DNA from: Gemmatimonadota bacterium
GTDB taxonomy: Bacteria > Gemmatimonadota > Gemmatimonadetes > Longimicrobiales > Gaopeijiaceae
Length of the DNA stretch: 58,388 nucleotides
Assembly (NCBI GenBank): GCA_022825135.1
Contig: JAJDYN010000009.1
Span: forward strand, 1-58,388
Direction: 5' to 3'
A model generated the notes under the pieces. That model ran no database searches. It was not told the origin of the DNA and saw only the letters and a program-made list of their open reading frames with translations. Below, in pieces: positions 8,921 through 17,886 of the stretch (within the stretch, counting starts at the first letter, position 1; the number at the start of each line of letters is the position of its first letter). The position numbers and the translations under genes are program-made.

Positions 8921-11011
8921 CTAACGGCGGCCCGGAGTCAGCGACCGCCGCGGTGGTCCTTCACCCACCGCCCCGGGCGAAACCTCCCGGACCGCGCGGG
9001 TGTCGTTCAGGGCGTCCCGCGGGACTACCGTTCGGTATCCGTCTGAACCGGCGGTGGCGGAACTGTCCTCGGTTGGGACGCCGTTGACTTCCATCCAGTC
9101 GAGGAGGCTTGGGGCGGTGACGGCCGGATCATAGGTCCACAGGTGGACCTGCGTGATTCCCGACAATGCGTCGCCGAAGCTCAGTGCAGTCGTCGGAACC
9201 GAGAACAGTGTGTCGGTGCCGGCAACAGCCCCGAGGATGCCGTCCTGTACCCCGAGTGCAACGTCGGTGAGTTCGCCGGGGCCGTCGTTGATGGCGCTCG
9301 ACACACCGCGGAAGGCGACTCCGTCGCGACCGGAAATGTAGTACCAGCCCTCTTCCCGGCCCTCCGGCTCGAAGAAGACGACCAAGGCATAGTTTACGGT
9401 TTCCGTGTTGCCCTCTCCGAAATCGAGCACTCGCTCGCCGATTTCCAGCCTCATCGCCTCCACGCTCTGCTCGCCGGGACTGGCAGGCTCGACGAGCAAT
9501 GCCGTTCGCACCGAGTCGGCCTGACGCCCCACACCGGCGGCGATATGCCAGGAGGTGAGCGGCGTCTCGAACTCGCGACCGACGATTCCCCACAGGGTGT
9601 CCGAGACATTCGTCACTCGCAGGATGCCCTCCGTGATTTCGCCCTCGGCATTCAGGAGTCCCCAGTCGTCCAGGCTGGTGTCGTCGTCGAAGTCGTCGCG
9701 GAAGATCAACCCCGCAGCGGGAAGGACGGTGATGCCGAAGGACACCGACGCGGACAGACCTCCCGGATCAGTCGCGGTCACGGTCCCCGTCGCCTTCCCC
9801 TCGGCAAGAGTACCGACGCGCAGCAGGCTGCCCGCCAACGTCAGGGTGGCCACGCTCGGATCCGACGATTCTGCCGAGTAGGTCAGCTCGTCGCCATCCG
9901 GATCGTCGAAGAGCGGAGTGTCTCCCTCGAGGTCCAGTGTTCCCGACCACCCTGCCGACCGCGAAATGTCGTTGATTCCGCCTTGCGCCTCCGGGGCCTG
10001 ATTGACCCGCTCGATCACCGTCACGGTACCGCTCAGCGAAGCCGTCAGGTCGTACGGATCGGTCGCAGTGACCGTCACGATCGCGGTCCCGATGGTCACT
10101 GCCGTCACCGTCATCGTCGAGCCCGACACCGCGACGGTCGCCACCGCCGGGTCGTCCGATTCGGCCGTATAGGTCAGTGCCTGTCCGTTCGGGTCGGTGA
10201 AGTACTGGGCGACGTTCACCGTCTCGGAATTGCGCTCCTGAATGCTCAGCGCGGGAAGCGAGTCCGGGGTCGCCTCCGGCGGCCGGTTGGGCTCCACGGT
10301 CACGGGTAGGCTGAGGGAGCCGGACAGGCCGTCCGGGTCGGTCGCCGTCACCGTGAGCGTGGTCGATCCGGCGCCCACCGCAGCCGCGGACACCACGCTG
10401 CCCGCCACCGTAACCGTGGCCACGGAGGCGTTGGCGCTGGTCGCCGAGTAGGTCAGGGCGTCGCGGTCCGGGTCGGTGAAGAACGGGGACACGTCGATGT
10501 TCAGGGTGTCGCCCACTATCGCCGTCTGCGCGGGCGCGACCGGCACCTGCGGCAGCGGCGCCCGGTTGGGCTCCATCACGGTCACGTTGGCGCTGGCCGC
10601 GGTGGAGAGTCCGGCGGGGTCGCGGGCGGTCACGGTGACCGTCGCGCTGCCGGCGGACACGGCCGTGATGGTCAGGTCGGTGCCGGACAGGGTGACGCTC
10701 GCCACGCCCGCGTTCGACGAGATCGCGGTGAAGGTGAGGGCGTCGCCGTCGGGGTCGCTGAAGAGTCCGCCCACGCTCACCGTGACCGACTCGCCCGCCG
10801 TCATGGTCTGGGCCGGAATCGAGCCCGACGCCGCCGGAGGCCGGTTGGGCTGCGGCGCCGGCTCGGGCTCGGTGGTGCCTCCGTCTCCGCCGCAGGCGGC
10901 GGCCCAGGTCACGGCCAGCAGCGCCAGCGGACGAACAAGGCGTCCCCGGAAAACGCCCAACTGGTGGACACCGGAATCAGCGAGCATACCCGAACCTGTC
11001 ATTACAGACAT
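8921..11011 (-). CDS. lipoprotein with four Ig/cadherin-like repeats
   Basis: A 696-aa probable lipoprotein: a hydrophobic segment is followed by AACGG, with the lipid-carrying Cys near residue 40, and a Gly/Pro/Glu-rich linker. Four tandem repeats of about 95 residues follow (roughly 57-435), each with NRPP/NRAP at the start, FTDPDGDALTYSA in the middle and GSATVTVTATDPDGLS near the end, as in bacterial Ig-like/cadherin-like surface domains. The DPDGD motifs could bind calcium. The last 250 residues form a separate domain (FRDDFDDDTSLDDWG start) resembling a LamG/concanavalin-type fold. It was probably a surface adhesin or glycan binder. Paralogous to the next gene. Start at 11011 is not supported by a clear Shine-Dalgarno. 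Confidence 0.8.
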   Translation of the reverse strand: MSVMTGSGMLADSGVHQLGVFRGRLVRPLALLAVTWAAACGGDGGTTEPEPAPQPNRPPAASGSIPAQTMTAGESVTVSVGGLFSDPDGDALTFTAISSNAGVASVTLSGTDLTITAVSAGSATVTVTARDPAGLSTAASANVTVMEPNRAPLPQVPVAPAQTAIVGDTLNIDVSPFFTDPDRDALTYSATSANASVATVTVAGSVVSAAAVGAGSTTLTVTATDPDGLSGSLSLPVTVEPNRPPEATPDSLPALSIQERNSETVNVAQYFTDPNGQALTYTAESDDPAVATVAVSGSTMTVTAVTIGTAIVTVTATDPYDLTASLSGTVTVIERVNQAPEAQGGINDISRSAGWSGTLDLEGDTPLFDDPDGDELTYSAESSDPSVATLTLAGSLLRVGTLAEGKATGTVTATDPGGLSASVSFGITVLPAAGLIFRDDFDDDTSLDDWGLLNAEGEITEGILRVTNVSDTLWGIVGREFETPLTSWHIAAGVGRQADSVRTALLVEPASPGEQSVEAMRLEIGERVLDFGEGNTETVNYALVVFFEPEGREEGWYYISGRDGVAFRGVSSAINDGPGELTDVALGVQDGILGAVAGTDTLFSVPTTALSFGDALSGITQVHLWTYDPAVTAPSLLDWMEVNGVPTEDSSATAGSDGYRTVVPRDALNDTRAVREVSPGAVGEGPPRRSLTPGRR

Positions 11012-11125
11012 ACCTGTATACCTGTGGCGCAAAGTGGTTGGAGGCTCCGGCCCGCGGCCGCGGGGATCGGTCCGTCTGAAACATGAGGCCGCGCCCCGAA
11101 AAAACGAAATGGCGGCCGCTTGGCG

Positions 11126-12532
11126 TCAGCGCGCGCCCGGCCCGGCTCCGGACAGCCTCAACATCCGCGCGGCCGCGGCCATTGCCGCGCCGGGTGTCGC
11201 GGACCTTTCGGCGGCGGCCAGCGGCGCGACCGCCGGGGCTCCTTCGGTCGCGGCCCCGGCCGTGTGCGTCCCGCTGACCTCCACCCAGTCGAAAAGGGCG
11301 GTTCTCGCCTCGGCCCCGTCCAGGGGGAAGACCCACAGGCCCATCGCGGTCAGGCGAGTCGGATGGTCGTCGCCCAGGGTGACCGCGAAGAGCTCCGTCT
11401 CGCCGGCCCACGCACGCAGATCGCTCCCGTCCAGCGATACGGCGACCTCCGTGAATTCGCCGGCATCGTCGTGAACGGCATCCGAGACGCCGTAGGTGCC
11501 CTCGACGACCACCCAGCGGTTCTCCGGGGGCCACCGTGACCGGTCCAGCACGTAGAACCGGTAGTTGGTGTCGTTTCCGCCGACGGAGACTCCGGACCCG
11601 ACATCGAGTGCGTACCACGCATAGCGTTCGTGCCCGGTAGCGAGAATCACCGACGCGACCACGCTGTCCGTCTGCGTGCGTCCCAGCCGTGCGCGCAGTT
11701 CCCAGAAGTTGATCGGGGCCTCGAGGACGCGATTCGCGCGGCCCGCGATGCCGCGTTCGAGATTGGTCAGCGCCAGGACACCCTCGGACAGCATCGTGTC
11801 CGCCTGCTCGACGCCCCAAGCCTCCAGGCCCGCATCGAAGTCCTCCCGGAAGCCGAGCATCGGACCCGGCACGACCGTCACGGCGACTTCATGCGCCGCC
11901 GTGAGACCGCCTGGATCGCGGGCCGTCAACGTCAGCGTCGTCGTACCCGCCGCCACGCCCGAGATCGACATTGACAGGCCGGACACCGAAGCCAGAGCCA
12001 CGCGCGGGTTCGAAGAAACAGCCTGGTAGCTGAGCGCCCCCCCGTCCGGATCGTCGAAGTACGAAGTCACCTCCAGCAGGGCCGTCTGGCCGGAAGCCAG
12101 GCTCAGCGCCGGAATCGAGCCCGTCGCCACGGGAGCCCGGTTCGGCCGCACCGTGACACCGGTGCTCTGGCTGGCCGCGAGCCCGCCCGGATCGCGGGCC
12201 GTGAGCGTCAGGATCGCCCTCCCCGAAGACACCGCGGTCACCGTCACCAGGGTGCCCGAGACCTCGACCCGCGCAGCCGCCGCGTCCGTCCTCGCCTCGT
12301 AGCTCAGGCTGTCGCCGTCGGGATCGGTGAAGTAGGGGGACGCCTCCACCAGCACCACCTGCCCCTCGACCAGGGTGAGCGAGGGAATGGACGCCGCCGC
12401 CACCGGTGCCCGGTTCCGATCCGCCAGGGTGGGCCCGGTCGTGCCCGGGCGGCAGCCGGCGGTTGCCAGGACCAGCAACAGGAGCCCGTAGCCGAGAGCT
12501 GCGGGAGCGCCGCGCGAACGATGGATGATCAC
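11126..12532 (-). CDS. lipoprotein with two Ig/cadherin-like repeats
   Basis: A 468-aa paralogue of the downstream four-repeat lipoprotein. The GTG at 12532 has GGAG six bases upstream and gives a short lipoprotein signal with lipobox LATAGC (Cys27). Two repeats follow (about 42-135 and 136-225), each with NRAPVA, FTDPDGDSLSYEA or FDDPDGGALSYQA, and TARDPGGL. The C-terminal half starts with FREDFDAGLEAWG and ends with a long Ala-rich tail. Same orientation and about 110 bp apart from its paralogue, so a duplication followed by repeat-number change is likely. Probable outer-surface binding protein; ligand unknown. Confidence 0.8.
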   Translation of the reverse strand: MIIHRSRGAPAALGYGLLLLVLATAGCRPGTTGPTLADRNRAPVAAASIPSLTLVEGQVVLVEASPYFTDPDGDSLSYEARTDAAAARVEVSGTLVTVTAVSSGRAILTLTARDPGGLAASQSTGVTVRPNRAPVATGSIPALSLASGQTALLEVTSYFDDPDGGALSYQAVSSNPRVALASVSGLSMSISGVAAGTTTLTLTARDPGGLTAAHEVAVTVVPGPMLGFREDFDAGLEAWGVEQADTMLSEGVLALTNLERGIAGRANRVLEAPINFWELRARLGRTQTDSVVASVILATGHERYAWYALDVGSGVSVGGNDTNYRFYVLDRSRWPPENRWVVVEGTYGVSDAVHDDAGEFTEVAVSLDGSDLRAWAGETELFAVTLGDDHPTRLTAMGLWVFPLDGAEARTALFDWVEVSGTHTAGAATEGAPAVAPLAAAERSATPGAAMAAAARMLRLSGAGPGAR

Positions 12533-12560
12533 GGGGGGCTCCAACGACGGCCTGATCAAG

Positions 12561-13781
12561 CTAGAGCTCCGAAATCCCGACCGCCGTCACGCCGGAACCC
12601 ATGGGCAGCCGGCCCTCTCCGGCATGAACCAGGTATCCCGGAGCGACCCGGCTCCCCAGATCTCGCTGAAGCCTCCTGAGCGTACGGGCCATGCCCGGCC
12701 GGGGTGTGGCGGTCTTCCTGACCTCGACGGGAACGAGTCGCGAGCCGGCTTCGACCAGGAAATCCACCTCGACCCCCGACGATGTCCGCCAGAAATACAC
12801 CTGCGGGTTCACCCCACGATGGGTGAGCGTCTTCAGTATCTCGCCAAGCACCACTGTTTCCATGAGCTGCCCCGCCAGGGGACCGTGGGCCGCGTGGTCG
12901 GGGTCCCTGAGGCCCGTGAGGTGGCAGAGCGTACCCGGGTCGACGAAATAGACCTTGGGGGTCTTGACCAGACGCTTGCCGATGTTGGCGAACCACGGTC
13001 GGACGATCACGACCTGGTGGGTCGCCTCCAGCACCGACAGCCAGGCCTTGAGCGTGTTCACAGCCAGGCCCAGATCACGTCCAAGCCCGCTCAGATTCAG
13101 AAGCTGTCCCGTCCGGGCCGCGAGGGCCCGCAGAAAGCTCTGAAACCGGGTGAGGTCGCCAACCTGCCGGAGGCTGCGGACGTCTCGTTCCAGGTAGGTC
13201 TGGACGTAACCGGAATGCCAGAGATGGATATCGCGCTCCGGGTTCGCGACCAGCTCCGGGTAGCCGCCCCTCACGAACTCGCCCCACAGGTCGCGGGGAG
13301 GAACGGTGCTCATGATCCCGGTTCCGGATTCCGCCTCCCACGCCAGCGGCGCGTGCAACTCCCCGAAGGCTTCGCGGCGCGACATCGGCAGCAGGCGCAG
13401 AATCGCGGCGCGGCCGGCCAGGGATTCGGTCACGCGATCGAGCAGGAGGAGGTTCTGCGATCCCGACAGCAGGAACTGTCCGGGCCTGTGCCTGGCGGCG
13501 TCGATCCGCTCCCTGATGTAGGGCAGCAGATCGGTGGCATACTGCACCTCGTCGAAGATGACCGGCGGCGAGAAGCGAGCCAGGAACGCGCGCGGATCCT
13601 CCAGCGCGGCGGCGCGAACGTCGGGAAGATCGAGCGACAGATACGAATACTCGCCCCCGAACATCTGCTGCAGCAGCGTGGTCTTCCCCGACTGCCGCGG
13701 GCCGGTCAGGACGACGGCCGGAAACTCCGAGGCCGTCTGCCTGAGAACCGGCTCCAGAGTTCGCTCCAGGTAGTGCATCAT
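12561..13781 (-). CDS. AAA ATPase with DUF4143 nuclease-like domain
   Basis: A 406-aa member of the widespread AAA_14/DUF4143 family. Walker A GPRQSGKTT (about 27-35), Walker B VIFDEVQY, sensor LLSGSQNLLLL, then a winged-helix segment (LNLSGLGRDLGLAVNTLKAWLSVLE) and a C-terminal PD-(D/E)XK-like core SSGVEVDFLVE...VPVEVRKT. The usual final Lys is an Arg here (EVRK), so nuclease activity is uncertain. Family members are often mobile, single and of unknown cellular role. Start ATG at 13781; no clear Shine-Dalgarno. A second, divergent family member lies at 46260-47405. Confidence 0.85.
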   Translation of the reverse strand: MMHYLERTLEPVLRQTASEFPAVVLTGPRQSGKTTLLQQMFGGEYSYLSLDLPDVRAAALEDPRAFLARFSPPVIFDEVQYATDLLPYIRERIDAARHRPGQFLLSGSQNLLLLDRVTESLAGRAAILRLLPMSRREAFGELHAPLAWEAESGTGIMSTVPPRDLWGEFVRGGYPELVANPERDIHLWHSGYVQTYLERDVRSLRQVGDLTRFQSFLRALAARTGQLLNLSGLGRDLGLAVNTLKAWLSVLEATHQVVIVRPWFANIGKRLVKTPKVYFVDPGTLCHLTGLRDPDHAAHGPLAGQLMETVVLGEILKTLTHRGVNPQVYFWRTSSGVEVDFLVEAGSRLVPVEVRKTATPRPGMARTLRRLQRDLGSRVAPGYLVHAGEGRLPMGSGVTAVGISEL

Positions 13782-13889
13782 GAGTCGGGGACCGGGCACG
13801 GGATTTCCGGAAAAGGACCGGAAACCCACCGCTACGCTTCAGGCGCTCGCGGACCTTCATCGGATCCGCACCTGTGTTTCCGTGATTAT

Positions 13890-13906
13890 TTGCAATGCTA
13901 ATGCAA
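13890..13906. promoter_or_regulatory. imperfect palindrome upstream of DUF4143 ATPase
   Basis: TTGCAATGCTAATGCAA: arms TTGCA and TGCAA pair, with partial symmetry continuing inside. It lies about 110 bases before the ATPase start in a locally AT-rich patch (a likely promoter region). Read on the gene's strand it also contains a GCATT direct repeat. It is a candidate operator; the other DUF4143 gene also has a palindrome upstream, but the two sequences differ. Confidence 0.35.
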
Positions 13907-14023
13907 GATTACCATGTCTTCAACCGAACAACCCGGATCAGACCTCCGAGGATCGGCCGAGGACTCACTACACCCGGTGCACCCAGGTTGCCGTTCACCC
14001 GTTCCAGACCGACGGCGCTGTGC

Positions 14024-15001
14024 TCACCCGTCCTGCACATACTCCGCCACCGCCCGGTGCGTCGCGTACCACACGTCGCCGCGGGCGTTGATGTGCTCGA
14101 TCAGGCCTTCCAGGATGAGGATGCGCGAGCGGTGGCCGATGTAGTGCGGGTGCATGGTGAGCACGAGCATGGTGCCTTCCTCCCAGGCGCGGTCGAACTC
14201 GTCGATGTAGACCTGGAGGACGTCGCGCGGGGCGCTGTAGCTGTTGCCGCGCGGGTTCAGGAGGGGGGCGTCGTCCAGGATCCACTCCACGGGCAGCTCG
14301 ATCAGGCCGGTGGGCTCGCCGTTGGCGACGATCTCGTAGGGCCGGTCGTCGGCCATCAGCGAGCTGTCGTAGAGGAAGTCCATGTCCAGGACGATGTCGA
14401 GAGTGTTGGGGCTGAAGTTCCACGACGGGGCGCGGTAGCCGACCGGACGCTCGCCGGTGACCTCGGTGAAATACGCGACCGCGCGTTCCAGCAGGGCCCG
14501 CTCCTCGTCTGCCTCGAGCAGCGAGTTGGTCTCGTGGATCCAGCCGTGAATGCCGATCTCGTGGTGACCCGCGGCCTGGATCGCGTCCAGCATTTCCGGG
14601 TTGAACCGGAGGCTCATCGCCGGGATGAAGAAGGATGCGGGGATGTTGTGCTCGTCGAGGACCTCAAGCACCCGCGGGAGCGCGCGGCGGGCGCCGTACT
14701 GGCCCTGCGACAGGCCGCCGATGGTGGGTTGCCCGTTGCGGATGGGGATGGTTTCGTTGTCCACGTCGAAGGAGAGGAGCACCGCCGCGCGCGCCCCGCC
14801 CGGCCAGCTGTCGGGCGTGAGGTCGCGTCCGGCCCGCACTGCGTTGACGGTTGCGAAGACGCGCTCGTCGCTCCATCGCCAACCGGGCTCGTCGTCGGCC
14901 TGGGGCGACTGGGCGGCGTCCGCGGTCCCGGCGCCGGGCGTGCAGGAGGAAAGGATGATGGCCAATGCTGCGGTGGCGAGGAGGGTCGGGTGCGCGTTCA
15001 T
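14024..15001 (-). CDS. lipoprotein polysaccharide deacetylase (NodB family)
   Basis: A 325-aa carbohydrate esterase-4 type protein. Signal with lipobox LSSC (Cys20) suggests an envelope lipoprotein. NodB motifs are present: AVLLSFDVDNE (metal-binding Asp), GHHEIGIHGWIHE (the two metal-binding His), GYRAPSWNFSPNT, and LVLTMHPHYIGHR near the end. Members de-N-acetylate glycans or hydrolyse related C-N bonds (some are allantoinase/imidase-like; the SFDVDNE and short form fit that branch). ATG at 15001 has GGGAGC upstream. It is divergent from the amidase at 15132, sharing a 130-bp promoter region, which hints at a common amide substrate class. Confidence 0.85.
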   Translation of the reverse strand: MNAHPTLLATAALAIILSSCTPGAGTADAAQSPQADDEPGWRWSDERVFATVNAVRAGRDLTPDSWPGGARAAVLLSFDVDNETIPIRNGQPTIGGLSQGQYGARRALPRVLEVLDEHNIPASFFIPAMSLRFNPEMLDAIQAAGHHEIGIHGWIHETNSLLEADEERALLERAVAYFTEVTGERPVGYRAPSWNFSPNTLDIVLDMDFLYDSSLMADDRPYEIVANGEPTGLIELPVEWILDDAPLLNPRGNSYSAPRDVLQVYIDEFDRAWEEGTMLVLTMHPHYIGHRSRILILEGLIEHINARGDVWYATHRAVAEYVQDG

Positions 15002-15131
15002 GGATGCTCCCGGTTTCGGGTTCCGGTCGGGGGGCGCAGTCGCAACAATACGGATTCGGTATGGAGCGTAACAGTATGCGAGGGAGGGGCGGGCACATGA
15101 GGCGGAAGAGGTCGACCATGGAGGCGGCCCC

Positions 15132-16544
15132 GTGAGTGCCGCCGCAGACCTGGCCTTTCTTCCGGCCGCCGAACTCGCTGCCCGGGTGGCGGGGCGGGAG
15201 GTGTCGGCGGAGGAGGTGGTGTCGGCGGCGCTCGACCGCATCGGTCGGCACAACCGGGTGGTGAACGCGGTGGTGACCCTCTCCCCGCGCGCCCTTGAAG
15301 ACGCGCGCGCGATCGACCGGCGGCTGGCGCGGGACGAGGATCCCGGGCCGCTCGCGGGGGTGCCGGTCGGGATCAAGGACATGACGGCGGTGGCGGGGCT
15401 GCGCACCACGTACGGCTCCCCGCTGTATGCCGACCATGTGCCCGCGGAGGACGCGCTGGTGGTGCGCCGCCTGCGGGCCGCCGGGGCGGTGGTGGTGGGC
15501 AAGACCAACACGCCGGAGTTCGCCGCGGGGGCCAACACCTTCAACGACGTGTTCGGCGCGACCCGCAACCCGTGGAACCCGGCGCTCTCCGCGGGAGGGT
15601 CGACCGGCGGGGGGGCGGCGGGACTCGCGACCGGCATGTTCGCGCTGGCGGAGGGGACCGACCTGGGCGGGTCGCTCCGGATCCCGGCGGCCTTCTGCGG
15701 GGTGACCGGGCTCCGCCCCTCTCCCGGCCTGGTCCCCACCGAGCCCACCGACTGGGTGTGGGACACCATCATGGTCACCGGGCTGATGGCGCGCACGGCG
15801 GGGGACCTGGCGCTCGGGCTGCAGACGGTCGCGGGGCCGTCGGCGGGGTCGCCCCTCCGCCAGCCGGTCGCGGGGCGGAACTTCCCGGCCGCCGCCCGGG
15901 CGGGAATGGCACAAGGCGCCCGCGTCGCCTACTGCGCGGACCTGGCGGGAATGGGTGTGGATGCGGGGGTGGAGGGGGTGTGCCGGGAGGCGGCGTTCGA
16001 ACTGGGTCGGGCGGGCGCCGCGGTGGAGGAGATCGACCTGGACCTCTCGCACGCCCGGCGGGCCTTCCTCGACTTGCGCGGTCAGTGGATGGTCGCCCAC
16101 CACCAGGACCGCCTGGACCGCATCGATGAGTTGGGCCCCAACCTGGCGGGCAACATCCGCGCGGGTCTCGCCACCACGGCCGCGCAGCTCGGCCGCGCCG
16201 ACCGGGTGCGCAGCGACCTCTGGCATCGGTTCGCCCGGCTGCGGCGCAACTTCGACTACCTGCTCACGCCGACCACCGCCGTCCCTCCCTTCCCCGTCGA
16301 CCAGAGCCATCCCACGGAGATCGCGGGGCGCCGGCTCGAGACCTACGTGGACTGGTTTGCCCCCACGTTCGTGCTCTCGCTCACCGGTCTGCCAGTCGCC
16401 TCGGTGCCCGTCGGGCTGGACTCCCGCGGGCTCCCGGCAGGCCTCCAGGTGGTGGGTCCTCCCGCAGGCGAGGAGGCGGTGCTGGCTCTGGCCGCCACGC
16501 TCGAGCGTCTGCGCCCGCCGGAACGGCCACCGCTCGCGGATTAG
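15132..16544 (+). CDS. amidase signature family hydrolase
   Basis: A 470-aa amidase that hydrolyses C-N bonds of amides or carbamates. The Ser-cisSer-Lys triad is visible: K82 in PVGIKD, S157 in SAGGSTGG, and nucleophile S181 in GTDLGGSLRIPAAFCG. Full length for the family, and no signal peptide, so probably cytoplasmic. Start is GTG at 15132. The sequence resembles general amidase/GatA-like enzymes, but there are no gatB/gatC neighbours, so a role in tRNA amidation is unlikely. A strong GC hairpin follows the stop. Confidence 0.92.
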   Translation: MSAAADLAFLPAAELAARVAGREVSAEEVVSAALDRIGRHNRVVNAVVTLSPRALEDARAIDRRLARDEDPGPLAGVPVGIKDMTAVAGLRTTYGSPLYADHVPAEDALVVRRLRAAGAVVVGKTNTPEFAAGANTFNDVFGATRNPWNPALSAGGSTGGGAAGLATGMFALAEGTDLGGSLRIPAAFCGVTGLRPSPGLVPTEPTDWVWDTIMVTGLMARTAGDLALGLQTVAGPSAGSPLRQPVAGRNFPAAARAGMAQGARVAYCADLAGMGVDAGVEGVCREAAFELGRAGAAVEEIDLDLSHARRAFLDLRGQWMVAHHQDRLDRIDELGPNLAGNIRAGLATTAAQLGRADRVRSDLWHRFARLRRNFDYLLTPTTAVPPFPVDQSHPTEIAGRRLETYVDWFAPTFVLSLTGLPVASVPVGLDSRGLPAGLQVVGPPAGEEAVLALAATLERLRPPERPPLAD

Positions 16545-16560
16545 CCAACGCCCGGGAGCG

Positions 16561-16582
16561 GCCGGCCGGACCGCCGGCCGGC
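16561..16582 (+). terminator. GC hairpin after amidase
   Basis: Arms 16561-16569 (GCCGGCCGG) and 16574-16582 are perfect complements with a four-base loop, starting 17 bases after the amidase stop. The stem is nearly all G and C. No T-run follows, as often in high-GC genomes; it probably marks a transcript end. The remaining gap up to 16778 is GC-rich with no gene seen, until a promoter-like, less GC-rich stretch near 16690-16770. Confidence 0.5.
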
Positions 16583-16777
16583 GATGGCGCGCGGCCGGCC
16601 CGGGCGGCGCGCGGAACTCCGCTGGCGGGAGCGCCGTTCCGGGCGGCGGCGGCCGCCGCTCCCGCGCCTTGCCCGCCTTCCGCGCGGCATCTACGATCTT
16701 CCCATCATCCCGCACCTTCCGGGTCAAGCGAATCCGCATACGGCATCCCATCTCCCATCGACTGAAAGGAGCAAGTC

Positions 16778-17866
16778 ATGGCCAGAGCAGCTTCCGGTAC
16801 TTCCCGCCGGCGATTCTTCAAGCAGGGCTTCGGCGTCGGAGCGGGCGCGCTCGCCCTCCGCCGCTGGCCCCGAGGGCTGCTGCGCCGGCAACAGGCCGGC
16901 GTCCCCCTCATCATCACCAGCCACACCAACGAAACCGGGCGCAACGCCATGGCGCAGGCCTGGGACATCCTGGCCCAGGGCGGGAGTGCGCTGGACGCAG
17001 TGGAGCGCGGGGCCAATGTCATCGAAGTGGATCCGGATGATGCCGGGGTCGGCTACGGCGGACTGCCCAACGAGGACGGCGTGGTGCAGCTCGACGCCTC
17101 CTGCATGGACGGCAAGACCTACAGCGCCGGCGCGGTGGCGTCGATCGAGGATATCAAGACCCCGTCGTCGGTTGCGCGCCTGGTGATGGAGCGCACCGAC
17201 CACGTCATGCTGGTAGGACCGGGGGCGCGCGACTTCGCCCTCTCCTTCGGCTTCAAGGCCGAGAACCTCCTGACCGAAAACGCGCGCATGGCGTGGGTGC
17301 GCTGGCGCGAGACGCACAGCGAGAGGCGGGACGACTGGGGTCCGCCCGACCACATCCGCGACAGGCCCGGCAGACAGACCGGCGGGCTCCCCGGCGAGGA
17401 CGACTTCAACTACGGCACCACCAACGTGCTGGCCGTGGACGCCAACGGGGACGTGGCGGGCATTACCACCACCAGCGGCCTCTCCTGGAAGATCCCCGGC
17501 CGCATCGGCGACTCGCCCATCATCGGCGCGGGGCTCTACGTCGACAACGACGTGGGCGCGGCGGCGGTCACCGGGCGCGGCGAGGACGTGATCAAGTCAT
17601 GCGCGTCCTACTTCATCGTCGGACGGATGCGCGAGGGCCGTTCGCCGCAGGAGGCCTGCGAGGACGCGATCGAGATGATCGTGGGCAGGTACCGCGCGGT
17701 CGACCTCGACTTCGTGCCCAGCGAGAAGTTCGTGGCGATCAACAGGGACGGCGAGATCGGCTGCGCCCGCATGGCGGGCAGCTCGGGCCGCATCGGCACC
17801 CTGACGTACCGCAACTCCTCGGGCCTCGACACCTTCGAGGGCACCCAGCTCTACCCGACGAGCTGA
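16778..17866 (+). CDS. Tat-exported glycosylasparaginase-like Ntn hydrolase
   Basis: A 362-aa N4-(beta-N-acetylglucosaminyl)-L-asparaginase/isoaspartyl-peptidase family precursor. It carries a twin-arginine signal (SRRRFFKQG, residues 9-17), implying export in folded form. Motifs: GGSALDAVERG, GGLPNEDG, then the autocleavage site at G213/T214 (YGTTNVLAVD), followed by GITTTSG and GRIGDSPIIGAGLYVD, the substrate pocket typical of glycosylasparaginase. T214 would become the new N-terminal nucleophile. AAGGAG seven bases before the ATG is a good start. Likely substrate: Asn-linked glycan stubs or beta-aspartyl peptides. Followed after 20 bases by the DUF1326 gene. Confidence 0.92.
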   Translation: MARAASGTSRRRFFKQGFGVGAGALALRRWPRGLLRRQQAGVPLIITSHTNETGRNAMAQAWDILAQGGSALDAVERGANVIEVDPDDAGVGYGGLPNEDGVVQLDASCMDGKTYSAGAVASIEDIKTPSSVARLVMERTDHVMLVGPGARDFALSFGFKAENLLTENARMAWVRWRETHSERRDDWGPPDHIRDRPGRQTGGLPGEDDFNYGTTNVLAVDANGDVAGITTTSGLSWKIPGRIGDSPIIGAGLYVDNDVGAAAVTGRGEDVIKSCASYFIVGRMREGRSPQEACEDAIEMIVGRYRAVDLDFVPSEKFVAINRDGEIGCARMAGSSGRIGTLTYRNSSGLDTFEGTQLYPTS

Positions 17867-17886
17867 GGCTGACCGAAGGCAACTCC

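Noticed and set aside
15002..15796. Long N-terminal extension of the polysaccharide deacetylase
   Set aside because: It overlaps the divergent amidase on the other strand; the lipoprotein signal starts at 15001.
14664..16751. 695-aa minus-strand frame antisense to the amidase
   Set aside because: Shadow of the amidase, whose catalytic motifs are clear on the plus strand.
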